In this document: positions 12,301 to 17,447 of the stretch, one piece after another | Position numbering within the stretch: position 1 is the first letter of the stretch | How the letters are laid out: each line of letters begins with the position of its first letter | Assembly: GCA_029249645.1 (NCBI GenBank) | Contig: JAQWWC010000036.1 | Location: 1-33,539 of the forward strand | Source: Pseudomonadales bacterium | GTDB taxonomy: Bacteria; Pseudomonadota; Gammaproteobacteria; Pseudomonadales; Azotimanducaceae | Direction of reading: 5' to 3' | Length of the DNA: 33,539 bases | Notes under the pieces: generated by a model | Seen by the model: the letters and a program-made list of their open reading frames with translations, nothing else | Database searches by the model: none | What the model was told of the DNA's origin: nothing | Position numbers and translations under genes: made by a program

Positions 12301-14888
12301 GCGGCGGCACCAGTTTTACGAGTAATTTGGGCACAACGGGTGAACTCAGTCTAACGGGGTATCTCGAGTTCCAATTAACCGGCACTGTTGATTTCGGTGC
12401 GGAGGATGACACGCTTGCGCTGACCTTGCAGGGCAACACTGCCGACGGTATCAGGCTGGCCAATGGTACAACCGAAACCGCGATCTTAGTGAATAGCGAA
12501 ACGATTTATTTTAATAATTTGACGGTTGATACCAATGTTATTTTAGTGAATTCGGTTGATCCAGATTGGACGGCCATCGACCCAGCGGCGATCACCCTTT
12601 CGGGGGTAAGCGTCTTTGATGGTGATCTTTATAATCTGCGCAACCCAGAAGGCTATAGCGCGGATACGACGGGCGTTTATTTACTGGATTCCGTCACGTT
12701 TAACGGGGCGGTGCTGCAACAGGCTGGCACATATCTCTATGTCGGGGTCGACGCCACGCTAATCGGCGGTCGTGCCACGAGCGTCGGTTTTACCAACGAC
12801 TTTGTTAATGATGGCTTTATGACGGTTGGGTCGCCCGCTGGCGCGTTAAACCATCTCATTAAGGTTGGGAGCGATGCCGCGGCAGGCACGTTTTCCAATT
12901 CTGGGAATCTCACCATTGAGATTAACGCCACCGGCGAGGATTTTGGAACCGTTGAACTCGACGGCGTGCTGCTAAACACAGGCTCTGTTTATGCTTTGGG
13001 TCAATTAACTCTGGATGCGACGAGTTCTGAGGCGAAGCACGAATCGAGTGGCTTGATCTATTTTTCGGGGCTGCATTCGGGACTTACCCTTGGCAGTTCC
13101 GATACCCTAACGATTAATGCGGGAAGCTATTTGATCTTTGATGGCACGGTGGAAAATTCAATTATTGATGCTAGTGCCGCTGGCGCGGGCTTAGTGCTGA
13201 GCGGCACGCTCGGCATTGGTGATACTGTGACTAACTACTTAGCCGGGGTGGTTACCACCACTGCCGCAACGGGTACTTTGGAAGTTAAAACGAGTGGTGA
13301 ATTTACGGTTAGTGCCGGAAGCGTCATCACGCTGGATGCAGGCTTTGGCACGATCGACAGCGACCTTTTGTCAGTTGGTGGCCCTGCCGGTGTATTACGA
13401 CTGAATGGCGGGCGGCTATCGGTGAACTCGACATATTCGACAGCGACTAGTGTCGGATTGATCGGCGCAACAACCATTCTAGGCTCCTTTGATACCATTG
13501 ATGGCCTGATTTTGGAAACCAGTGGCTCGAGGACCGTGGCAGACGTGGTGCAGACAGCAACGGGCATAACCTTAACGCCCGTGCTTAATAGCGCCGTCGT
13601 CCTTGCTGAAGGTGACGGCACTGGCTCAGTGTTTGACTTTGGCGGCAGCAGTGAGTTTACGCATTACTTAGCAGCGGGCGGCGACGATCTGATAAAGGGC
13701 CTAGAATCTGGTGATAGCGCTTTTGGTGAAGCAGGGGACGATACCTTTGTGTTGAACTCGGTTGCAATCAACCGGATTGATGGCGGTACTGGGATTGATC
13801 AAATTGTGCTGCCTGGTACGGTTAACTTTGACTTCACCAAAGCGGGTGGTGATAACACTTTGGGCACCGCCGACGATTGGTTGGGACACCGTTTCGAGCG
13901 AATTGAGTTGCTCAGTATGGAGGATGCGACCAGCCAGGCCATGGCCCTCGATGCCAGTGCGCTGCGCAGTATCAATGATGGGTCAAATGCGCTGTTAAAC
14001 GACGAAGCAGGCTTGGTGATCAAAGGCAATATTGGGGATGTCATCAATCTCAGCGGCGATTTTGACTATACCGAAGACCGATTCGTCCAGATGCGAACAG
14101 CGAACGAACCCAGTAGCGGTAGTGCTGTTACGATGACGTATGCGCCGGAGCTGTTTACCGGGGTCTCTGACGGGGCGGTATCTTTGTTCTTTGACCAAGA
14201 TATGCTCGTGAATGTTACGCACACCAACGGGGGTGTAAGCCGTTATGGTCACTCGGGTGTTGATGTGCTCGAAGGCTCAAGCGTTGAAGGCGAGACGCTC
14301 GTAGGTCGGGGCGGTGATGATCAGTTAGATGCGCTTGGTGGTGCGGACCGACAGTTGGGCGGAGATGGCAACGATTCGATTGTCTTTGATGGCGATGATC
14401 TTGAGATGGATGGCGGCAATGGCGTGGATACGCTGATGCTTTCTGGCAGTGTGGATTTCAGTAATCTCGATCAGTTAACCAACTTTGAACAAGTTGATAT
14501 GTCTGGCAACGGTAGTTTGGACAGTCTGAGTTTAACCTTTGCCGATGTTTTTGAGTTGGTTGGGGATAATAGCCTCGATGCTTACGTGCCGGCCAATGAC
14601 CATAAGATCTTGGTCATCAATGGCGATTCGGACGACACACTCATTCTAGATGGCGTCGATATCCGCAATCAAACCCCGGTTGAAACCGGGATTGATTTGT
14701 ACGGGGATGGCACGACCTACGCATTGTTTCAAGATACGAACCTTGGCGTTGATGTCTACGTCTTGAGCGATTTACTAAGCGCTGCTAATGCCTCTGGTAG
14801 CGACAAGGTGTCCGGGCCAGTGATGGGGACTCCAGCCTTAGATCAGTATCTTTATGAGCCCGCCTTGGATCACTTCGGCGGCATCTAA
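384..14888 (+). CDS. Giant FecR/VCBS/RTX repeat protein, probable type I secreted adhesin
   Basis: About 4834 residues from GTG 384, with no stop in 14.5 kb. Domains in order (residues approximate): short N-terminal module with no Sec signal (1-105); FecR-like domain (110-270) with the GTVTVRHADGS and QGDVLVTG strands usual in FecR-RTX giants; Gln/Pro hinge; highly acidic linker (300-490); three cadherin/Ig-like domains (490-795); ten clear VCBS repeats of about 120 residues, split by two cadherin-like domains, then four divergent beta-sandwich domains, to about 2635; a beta-solenoid-like Ser/Thr/Gly/Asn-rich stretch (2635-4420); RTX-like GGxGxD motifs (4420-4700); a C-terminal part ending DHFGGI that probably holds the type I secretion signal. 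No cysteine was found in this reading, as is usual for RTX exoproteins. Likely role: calcium-stiffened surface adhesion or biofilm matrix. Family and secretion route rest on architecture; the ligand is unknown. No LapBCE/TolC-type exporter gene lies nearby. Confidence 0.85.
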   Translation: MLPKESTSSRMQTSEVDVDSVQSGALEHLLPDASFLLYGVFAQSGFDLEITNPDGIAHVVPDYFSFPTPPNLMIESGAGLSPAMVKSLFPRAFGQDVLFAGPAPSGSALVEIGSVKLVVGTVTVRHADGSQETVIKGAILYQGDVLVTGAGSFIKAEMRDGTKFQLGQNGEAALDKYEFDEAADVGRFEATVRVGGFYYKSGKIGELPSASAQAHTQLNTPTSIIGVRGSELEGVVDQSGETVVVHRSGVLEITDINGENAVTLDTPGNTAVVVLNGQPAFTTEPSQQAQQALQQSLPPPDGSTAEDEAVEADAEEEVVEEAVAEAEEAVEESTEEEVLEEVLEEVVEEVEEAEEAELDESDDAEEEAEENSDEEDLDSLGVDESGVDSQGDAESAEDGSRNEGEVEVVETGDDEALSTSTNPDTSVESATDDLDTTLETLQSQDSNVEGQDSGDLQTLDVASSNVEESVFEVEDVAAEEPQEVIAPDNPPQALADEITVVAGNAIDVTDQLLGNDSDPDFGQVLVIVSVNSTRPDAVTLVDGRVQFQPDESLLQSLGAGESTTETLSYTLESGNSRADADVVIVYQGSNDAPIANNDVAETDEDAPLVLTVVSNDSDPDLADTLVIASIDSSTALGVVTIAEDGQSLLYEPSQSLSEGSIDDVFSYTISDGTTTATATVTVTVTGLNDPPVLVSDPTGFTLELTPEAGEISIPLDAIFSDSDLGSTLTVLALDTELTRGSVRIGSVLYDPGDAFDYLKEGEIGIEQFGITVQDELGQTGQGVFSFQIEGVNDAPVAVGNTNAVLENGSIDLASASSVLGDDTDVDGDALTISSIRTGEIAATNGAQGAVGSILAGTYGVLTLNEDGQYSYATTASAVDGLAAGVTAVDVFTYTVTDGAESTSAELLITVTGVNDAPVAVGNTNAVLENGEIELVVDQSLLLDDTDVDGGALLVSGIRAGSLDDLGTSGSIGAPFSGAYGTLTVNANGSYSYTANIASSVATDEVVEDVFTYTVSDGSLSSSAELRIEVTGVSDGPLAIGITDALLENDEIERVVDTGVLSNQIEGDTLLIAGIRIGTLLESGVEGAIGEPLVGVYGTLTLNQNGSYSYLANVADSLSADEVVEDVFTYTVSDGSLTSSAELRFTVTGLNDRPIAASNQDAVLENGTLESAADKNLLLDDVDVDGDTLSVSALRSGSITGTGSSGTLGESLTGLYGSLTLDADGSYRYTANAAEALASGEEVEDVFSYTVSDGTLNSSAELRISVTGVNDPPVATDNVDTVPENGEIASVVDKSLLSNDEDVDGDVLSVTAIRAGALDEDGASGTIGVALTGAYGTLTLNANGSYSYVANAADSLAADIVVEDVFAYTVSDGAATSIAELRITVTGANDGPVAVNNTDSVFENGEIASDAGKSLLLNDADIDSDTLTVVAVYSGTSNNVGTTGAVGTGLVGDYGTLTLDADGIYSYAANASATEALAAGTVVEDVFTYTVSDGLVESSAQIRISVTGVNDAPVAVADQVNAIQGQSAVDINVLINDQDVDGDALSLTLVGASAGGTVIVNEDQTLSYTPLPSFSGEELITYSISDGNGGSATVQLAVAVSASEMGPIALNDVASIEEDTLLLNFDVLANDSAPVGETLTLTSATSESAATITINEDGTLSYQGPSDFYGSDIVSYSIQDSQGRVSQAAVEITITPVNDDPIASSNVDAIAENGLIEFEEDKSLLSDDLDVDGDTLAVSAIRAGASSEQGANGAVGESLVGAYGTLTLNANGNYSYAANAGAVEDLSAGTVVEDVFTYTVSDGALSSNAELRISVTGVNDAPIAVTNVEAVAEDELIADKNLLIDDSDIDDDALSVSAVRSGALNATGTTGTIGSALSGTYGTLTLNANGSYSYAANMADSLSSGEIAEDVFSYTVSDGSLNSSAELRITVTGVNDPPVAIDNVDTVPENGEIAPVVDKSMLSNDEDVDGDVLSVTAIRAGALDEEGASGTIGVALTGAYGTLTLNANGSYSYDANASAVEALATGSTVEDVFTYTVSDGSLTSSAELRVTVIGANDRPVAVSNVDSVVENGVISEVAGINLLLNDADIDGDTLVVSAVRAGEIAQIGTSGTIGEGLTGAYGTLILNADGTYRYTANSNAVEALAAGTVDEDVFTYSVSDGALTASAELRITVTGVNDPADLSVTALDASVTRNATFDGSASGQITLTDADLGEASIASATAFFGVVTVAEDGGWVYDLDDTNDAVLALDENLAETLVDTITFTSVDGSEVSLDVSIFTANLPATLTLTLDNPSGLALTAGDLANQTITGQITVTDNEGAILLPITANYGDVTQVGDEWTYSLQNESISVQGLDEGEVVTDTIVFLTDDARDLNADTVILDVSGSIEGRQTLTVTISGVNDAPVVTLAAIETDQFDDEIMVGSAEGVLRFAIDPDNADGSVTDTLTVVGARQGGLSSSSSVVAVNQLVSGSYGTLTVQTDGSYSYSADSGVQDLALEDTDLIEDVFTVQVSDGTETVEAELRFNIDNAAPVAVNGARMHQVVTTGSSGLLVNYADFDDLTITLSQADALPSGFVVTTPSSAIGRDLSVTGSADTLPESSVFFGSLTSVVGDYRLISSVSDGDNPVASDQFILSVRSPTILSSIDQVYEFVSGESDYAAVYLDPAENPGILSVYAWAPSEAGDRLAVFGNTSISVYSETGTGTNLTLEGAALVDLNSSPGADVLTIRGSVAGLNFAGISAIDTLVNQSLILASPGANQFQLQNEGIVQLTSSGVGDRYSFEDASGNPITSPIVGIAQSDSVSFGDTVQTEAGQILLTPDNQPAAPYLVLASLITDGIVEITGYNQVSISQPAELEVSTTSVNPLSGSLIQSASGTISISSGGQITTETLSNSGTITLTNNNYDGLISGGAGSAGHLAVTGTYTEAGVLISQVSDSFYIPASDLNELSVVDMVLTGEIKANADLLFSNVSQSLDWRAGSITLAPNADLIIAGGSVVLSAESTIIGYGDLMFGQASASVESDSTIVIDGAVSTAQFDSGFNFDSSRVTIAALTNAAADTLTIANLDQWTLDNEVVNTNLQIAGTFEVNGGRSALNGSTIIATSGVIRLNESLGVDTNLIVSQTLTNLGNIEINLDPLASGELIYSPSISISGGSYSAAAGEITIDTSAAHGLATGDVIRMRYAFPEGYNYTGEVTVTSTTSFSFAAASDPGAFQSGGSIDDFSTSLILSGGFTNSGSLVVQGTKLESADQTLYSDARVLIDGDITNSAGGSLIFREGDIMLEGNLSNAGILAVDGATSAGSTSYSGANVTLDGDLILASTSNLQLEVTTSSGYYYVNGLYLEAGAIVRGVDADASNLGGLTLNFNDSSLGSNFSSQDSNTLSLFYDNVISGANFITLTTDLAAGYEAEVQATVSSSDSSVQTISVVVSDDMEFESSASGSFGEGSTVWARQPLLADVASASWSAGVATLVTSAAHGLTDNQTVDIYGAESGGYNAYSVVISVVDERTLTYSIASDPGTDPGDLQVTDYYASNVAIVSADWSSIDSTVTVVTDGKHGLATGQVVDIFGSAPTTFDVYYQTVTVVDATTFTVSLGSDPGTWISGGAIVTQSPTINDDVRIVHALTVEAAETVSLNSFSLESETTYGSATTTTTVGTLSLEGDFDATAETTTLNVADQSTVAYGSSLYVGGAESTSIDTVKLVLGGALIVHGGITLGSGAVVDSGGNGKIVISEIGQGFIWDSAELNLTVEIEAGGGLSLTPLDPQVITGSGQIINSGVIEAGVYNGISVGVDIVNHGDLELRFDNTSIGAFDVVAGSDTTIVSDGRLIASSVRSGSFSLNDNTLDVRGGELAIFVNSELPDTYGLTLVGGSTAASPGLIKLQDTVFSIPGRAVTISAVETSTAGIWTISFTVSEPISYLDLPVILGGTLGSLSDATNNIDGSVTFTAEATKDPSGNMVITLADNVSGEYLGGELTIDSGGGTSFTSNLGTTGELSLTGYLEFQLTGTVDFGAEDDTLALTLQGNTADGIRLANGTTETAILVNSETIYFNNLTVDTNVILVNSVDPDWTAIDPAAITLSGVSVFDGDLYNLRNPEGYSADTTGVYLLDSVTFNGAVLQQAGTYLYVGVDATLIGGRATSVGFTNDFVNDGFMTVGSPAGALNHLIKVGSDAAAGTFSNSGNLTIEINATGEDFGTVELDGVLLNTGSVYALGQLTLDATSSEAKHESSGLIYFSGLHSGLTLGSSDTLTINAGSYLIFDGTVENSIIDASAAGAGLVLSGTLGIGDTVTNYLAGVVTTTAATGTLEVKTSGEFTVSAGSVITLDAGFGTIDSDLLSVGGPAGVLRLNGGRLSVNSTYSTATSVGLIGATTILGSFDTIDGLILETSGSRTVADVVQTATGITLTPVLNSAVVLAEGDGTGSVFDFGGSSEFTHYLAAGGDDLIKGLESGDSAFGEAGDDTFVLNSVAINRIDGGTGIDQIVLPGTVNFDFTKAGGDNTLGTADDWLGHRFERIELLSMEDATSQAMALDASALRSINDGSNALLNDEAGLVIKGNIGDVINLSGDFDYTEDRFVQMRTANEPSSGSAVTMTYAPELFTGVSDGAVSLFFDQDMLVNVTHTNGGVSRYGHSGVDVLEGSSVEGETLVGRGGDDQLDALGGADRQLGGDGNDSIVFDGDDLEMDGGNGVDTLMLSGSVDFSNLDQLTNFEQVDMSGNGSLDSLSLTFADVFELVGDNSLDAYVPANDHKILVINGDSDDTLILDGVDIRNQTPVETGIDLYGDGTTYALFQDTNLGVDVYVLSDLLSAANASGSDKVSGPVMGTPALDQYLYEPALDHFGGI
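1285..1850 (+). other. Acidic linker encoded within the giant adhesin
   Basis: About 190 codons dominated by Glu, Asp, Ala and Val. The first 80 (1285-1530) consist of short E-E-V-x-E-E repeats with almost no basic residue, giving a purine-rich GAA/GAG top strand. The second half is Asp/Ser/Gly-rich. The first part could form a highly charged helix, the second a flexible spacer. It separates the FecR-like module from the repeat array, so it probably spaces or anchors the N-terminus; this role is inference. Confidence 0.7.
2769..4917 (+). repeat. VCBS repeat block 1, six tandem copies
   Basis: Six copies of about 357 bases (boundaries near 2769, 3130, 3490, 3841, 4199, 4556). Each encodes, in order, a D-x-D-x-D-G-D type calcium motif, the strand pair YGTLTLNANGSYSY, the VEDVFTYTVSDG strand and a closing TVTGVNDAP. 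This pattern is the VCBS repeat known from Vibrio, Colwellia, Bradyrhizobium and Shewanella proteins. Copy three (3490-3840) has lost the aspartate cluster, reading SNQIEGDTL instead. The first two copies begin with about 50 nearly identical bases (2756-2805 and 3117-3166). Confidence 0.85.
4111..4434 (+). repeat. Near-identical internal duplication, copy A
   Basis: This stretch aligns without gaps to 6106-6429, exactly 1995 bases (665 codons) downstream, with about 18 mismatches by eye over the best 290 bases. It spans the end of one VCBS unit and most of the next, so the copied segment crosses the domain boundary. Neighbouring units match far less well at DNA level, so this pair was duplicated or homogenised recently. 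Confidence 0.8.
4918..5481 (+). repeat. Two cadherin-like domains interrupting the VCBS array
   Basis: Two units of about 280 bases encode shorter beta-sandwich domains with a VLINDQDVDGD or VLANDS motif, LSYTPLPSFSG-like strands and an ITYSISDG strand, matching the bacterial cadherin-like / Ig-like (Big) repeat pattern rather than VCBS. The same fold type opens the array at 1851-2765. Confidence 0.7.
5482..6915 (+). repeat. VCBS repeat block 2, four tandem copies
   Basis: Four further VCBS units with boundaries near 5482, 5845, 6194 and 6557, carrying the same calcium motif, YGTLTLNA strand and VFTYTVSDG strand as block 1. Copy two (5845-6193) is a few codons shorter at its start and has DDSDIDDDAL in place of the standard aspartate cluster. 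Copy three is nearly a twin of a unit in block 1. Confidence 0.85.
6106..6429 (+). repeat. Near-identical internal duplication, copy B
   Basis: Partner of 4111-4434 at a fixed 1995-base offset in the same reading frame. Many differences are silent third-position changes (for example GACGTTTTA against GATGTCTTA), which fits purifying selection after copying. Recombination between the two copies would delete or add 665 codons while keeping frame. Confidence 0.8.
9847..11205 (+). repeat. Three copies of an 'HGL' beta module inside the solenoid region
   Basis: Three segments, about 9847-10035, 10742-10960 and 10978-11196, each encode about 60-70 residues with the same pattern: a short strand, then AHGL or KHGL, then (A/T)xxQ/D-x-V-x-I, a central Tyr-rich strand, a VTVVDATTFT-like strand and a closing SDPG. 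The pattern resembles the small FCCH-like beta modules often seen in phage and surface structural proteins; that link is from memory. Copies two and three are almost adjacent, copy one lies about 700 bases upstream. Confidence 0.6.
13640..14520 (+). repeat. RTX calcium-binding block of the giant adhesin
   Basis: Encodes clusters of GGxGxD-like nonapeptides: AAGGDDLIKG and FGEAGDDTFVL near 13675-13755, RIDGGTGIDQIVL near 13775-13810, and GRGGDDQLDALGG through MDGGNGVDTLML near 14310-14440. A folded spacer of about 160 residues separates the two groups. Such motifs bind calcium after secretion and typically precede the C-terminal type I secretion signal. The repeats are fewer and less regular than in toxins. 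Confidence 0.75.
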
Positions 14889-14889
14889 A

Positions 14890-15732
14890 TTAGGGTTCGT
14901 TGACCAGGATGTCCTGGGTAAGCCAAGCCGATTTGGCTTGCCATCGATTGTTTAGCCAGGCCTCTGGATCGGAAATGTCTTTTGCTAAAAACGCCTCCAC
15001 CCGGATTCGAATGCGGGGCGTGCCACCTTGCAGGCAGCGCCAAAATTGAGCTTGGCCTGTGGCGTAAGAAATAGTCAGGTCTAGCACGGGCGTATCGGGC
15101 CGCGCGTACTTTAGTATCGTGCTAAATCCGCCTAATTTCGGCTTTAAAAGGTGGGGATAAGGTGAGTTTTGACGCTGTGATTTTTCATCGCTAAAGCGGC
15201 TACCTTCAGCAAACACGAGTAGCGCGCCGGGCGCTTGGTTAAGTGATTGTGCAGCGGATTCTATGGCCGCTAAATCCTGGGCGCGATCGCTGGCAGCGCC
15301 GGAGCGATTTAGTCTTGGGAAGTTCAAGACCAAGCAAATCCAGCCAATAATCGGTACCCAAACGAGCTCGCGTTTAATCAGAAACTGAACGATAGGGCCA
15401 CGACCAGCGATGACCTCCTGCACCAAGGGGATATCGAACCAAGATTGATGGTTACAGACAACAATGGGGTTTGGGTGGTGATTGACGCTGCCTTCTATTG
15501 TGATTTCAATACCCACTATCCGTTGCATCCAAAAGCTGTTGACTCGAACCGCTGCTCGGTAGGCGCCATGTGCGAGTGGGATGATAACCTTTGTCTGAAG
15601 CCACGGCAGAGGGATCAACTTGAATGGCGTGATCAACATAAGGCCAGTCAACCAAAGCATGAGGTTGCTGAAAAACCAGATACACGAAAGGATGCTTAAA
15701 CCATGTAGAAGCAGTTGTTTTATAGGGCTCAT
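14890..15732 (-). CDS. yihG: YihG-like 1-acyl-sn-glycerol-3-phosphate acyltransferase family protein
   Basis: A 280-residue PlsC/LPLAT-family enzyme, expected to transfer an acyl chain to a lysophospholipid at the inner membrane. A hydrophobic N-terminal segment (residues 8-42) anchors it. The HX4D catalytic motif is NHQSWFD (His95, Asp100) and the substrate-binding EGSR motif is FAEGSRFS (176-179). The layout, including FAEGSRFSDEK, the LLKPKLGG segment and a WLNNRWQAK tail, follows E. coli YihG more closely than PlsC. The ATG at 15732 overlaps the recD stop as ATGA and has GAGG seven bases upstream, so it is the last gene of the recCBD operon. Its stop lies one base from the adhesin stop on the opposite strand. 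Exact acyl donor and acceptor cannot be read from sequence. Confidence 0.85.
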   Translation of the reverse strand: MSPIKQLLLHGLSILSCIWFFSNLMLWLTGLMLITPFKLIPLPWLQTKVIIPLAHGAYRAAVRVNSFWMQRIVGIEITIEGSVNHHPNPIVVCNHQSWFDIPLVQEVIAGRGPIVQFLIKRELVWVPIIGWICLVLNFPRLNRSGAASDRAQDLAAIESAAQSLNQAPGALLVFAEGSRFSDEKSQRQNSPYPHLLKPKLGGFSTILKYARPDTPVLDLTISYATGQAQFWRCLQGGTPRIRIRVEAFLAKDISDPEAWLNNRWQAKSAWLTQDILVNEP

Positions 15733-17447
15733 AGTGCGGCCTCAAGCTTTTGCAGTTGCAGGGCTAAGCTGCTCCGCCGATTCAACACATTGTTTGATGC
15801 GCGGTGCCACGATTCTTGTGTTGCAACCAAGGTCAGTTGACGCTTGGCGCGGGTGATACCAGTATAAATCAATTCCCGAGACCAAGTTCTCTGGGATGCA
15901 TCGTCCAAAGCGTCTGGTAGTACAAAGAGAACATGATCGAATTCGGAACCCTGTGCCTTGTGCACGGTCATCGCAAAACAGGTTTCATGCTCGGGCAATG
16001 CGTTCATTGCAAAACGCCGCGGTTGTGAGTCGCTGCCGGTTTTGAAAAAAGCGATCAGTCCACGCCCGTCTTCGTCGCGATCTGGGTCTGACGGGTTTAG
16101 ATGCTGGGTGTCGAGACAGACCCCCACATCGCCATTATACAGCCCCATTTGGTAATCATTTTTCAAAATGAGGATCGGTTGCCCGTGATAATGTTTACTG
16201 TTTAGACGTTTTAATAAACCCATTTTCTGCATTAGATGCTCAATTTTTGCATTGAGGTCATGCACGCCCAATGCTCCGTGATAGACCGGTGCCAGCAGGC
16301 GCACCGCCTCAAGAGCCTGAAGCAGCTCCTGGATGCTTGAGTGCTCGGCTAAGGCGTTGAAGTAGCCGGTAAAAGCCAACTTTAAAAGGTCATCCGTTAA
16401 GGCTCTCGGCACTATGGTCTTAATGCTGTCACCCGTATCAGGCAGCGCAAGCTGTCCGCTTAGTAGCGCTTCAGCCAGTTCATTGATGCTTGCGCCTTCG
16501 GTGAATCGAAAATTTTCCGTCAACTGGCACTGGGCCGAGGCTAAGACGGTCGTTAGCGGCCGTGCCTTTGCATCTTCCGGTGCCTGCGGGGGCAAAGGGG
16601 TTGGATTGCGCGGGGTGATATCGGTTAGAAGGCGACCTAGATTGACTGAGGGTAATTGATCTGGGTCACCGACTAAAATCAATCGGGCGGTCTCTGGCAA
16701 AGCACTGAACAGGGCGTCTGCTAGGCTTAGATCGATCATGCTGGCTTCATCGGCAATGAGTACATCCGTCGGGAGCTGGCGCATCTGATTGAACCTCGGT
16801 ACGTTGCCAGTGCCAAACCCCAGTAAACGGTGGATGGTTTTGATTTCAGGACCAATCTCTGCGCTCAGGTCCTCGCGAAAACTGTCTTCCAGTCTTGCTG
16901 TGGCTTTGCCGGTAGGCGCCGTGATTGCGATTCGAAGGCTTGGGTCTAGATGGTTAAGCGCTGACACGATACTGCGAATCACCGTCGTTTTGCCGGTACC
17001 AGGGCCACCGCTAATAATGGTCAATTGCCGGCGCAATGCCGTTGCAACGGCAGCCTGTTGCGAAACCGATAACGCGTCGGCCCTGACTGTCGGATAGGGT
17101 TGCTCAAGATAGGTTTGAGACTCAGATTTGACCTCGCGGTTTCGTAAGAAAAGTTGTTGAGCAACTCGTTTTTCGAGATTGAACAGGCGCCGCAAATACA
17201 ATCGGTTGTCGAGTAGAACCAGGGGGCTGTGTTCCTCTGGGCTGCCGATTAGGCGCTTGTGGGCTGGTGTATCAAGGGTCTGCGCTTGTTCTGGTGTAAG
17301 TAGGATATGGCTATGCTGAGCGTTTAGAGCATCAATCAAAGCATGAACCAAAGCAAGCGTCGTGGATGGCGTTGTCGGCATAATCCTTTTGATCAACAGG
17401 CTCATTTGATGTTTGAGCGCGCGCGTATCCGATCGTAGTCCGTTCAT
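15729..17447 (-). CDS. recD: RecBCD enzyme subunit RecD (5'-3' helicase)
   Basis: 572 residues (E. coli RecD has 608). The fast 5'-3' SF1B motor of the RecBCD complex that unwinds broken DNA ends for recombination. Motifs seen: Walker A GGPGTGKTT (147-155), TAPTGKAT (177-184), Walker B LIADEASM (230-237), GDPDQLPSV for motif III, and near the C-terminus MTVHKAQGSEFD (motif V) and YTGITRAKRQL (motif VI). The N-terminal 120 residues form the RecB-interacting part. The start at 17447 is chosen because it overlaps the recB stop as ATGA; Met15 is the alternative. Complete and intact by every motif checked. Confidence 0.95.
   Translation of the reverse strand: MNGLRSDTRALKHQMSLLIKRIMPTTPSTTLALVHALIDALNAQHSHILLTPEQAQTLDTPAHKRLIGSPEEHSPLVLLDNRLYLRRLFNLEKRVAQQLFLRNREVKSESQTYLEQPYPTVRADALSVSQQAAVATALRRQLTIISGGPGTGKTTVIRSIVSALNHLDPSLRIAITAPTGKATARLEDSFREDLSAEIGPEIKTIHRLLGFGTGNVPRFNQMRQLPTDVLIADEASMIDLSLADALFSALPETARLILVGDPDQLPSVNLGRLLTDITPRNPTPLPPQAPEDAKARPLTTVLASAQCQLTENFRFTEGASINELAEALLSGQLALPDTGDSIKTIVPRALTDDLLKLAFTGYFNALAEHSSIQELLQALEAVRLLAPVYHGALGVHDLNAKIEHLMQKMGLLKRLNSKHYHGQPILILKNDYQMGLYNGDVGVCLDTQHLNPSDPDRDEDGRGLIAFFKTGSDSQPRRFAMNALPEHETCFAMTVHKAQGSEFDHVLFVLPDALDDASQRTWSRELIYTGITRAKRQLTLVATQESWHRASNNVLNRRSSLALQLQKLEAAL

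Noticed and set aside
11951-12463. 170-codon antisense ORF inside the adhesin, with many similar ones across 600-14250
   Set aside because: Its low-complexity Ser/Val/Pro-rich composition mirrors the repetitive sense strand; the sense frame is clearly the coding one.
14675-14690. Inverted repeat CCCGGT-TGAA-ACCGGG as terminator
   Set aside because: It lies inside the adhesin coding sequence about 200 bases before the stop and has no T-run on either side.
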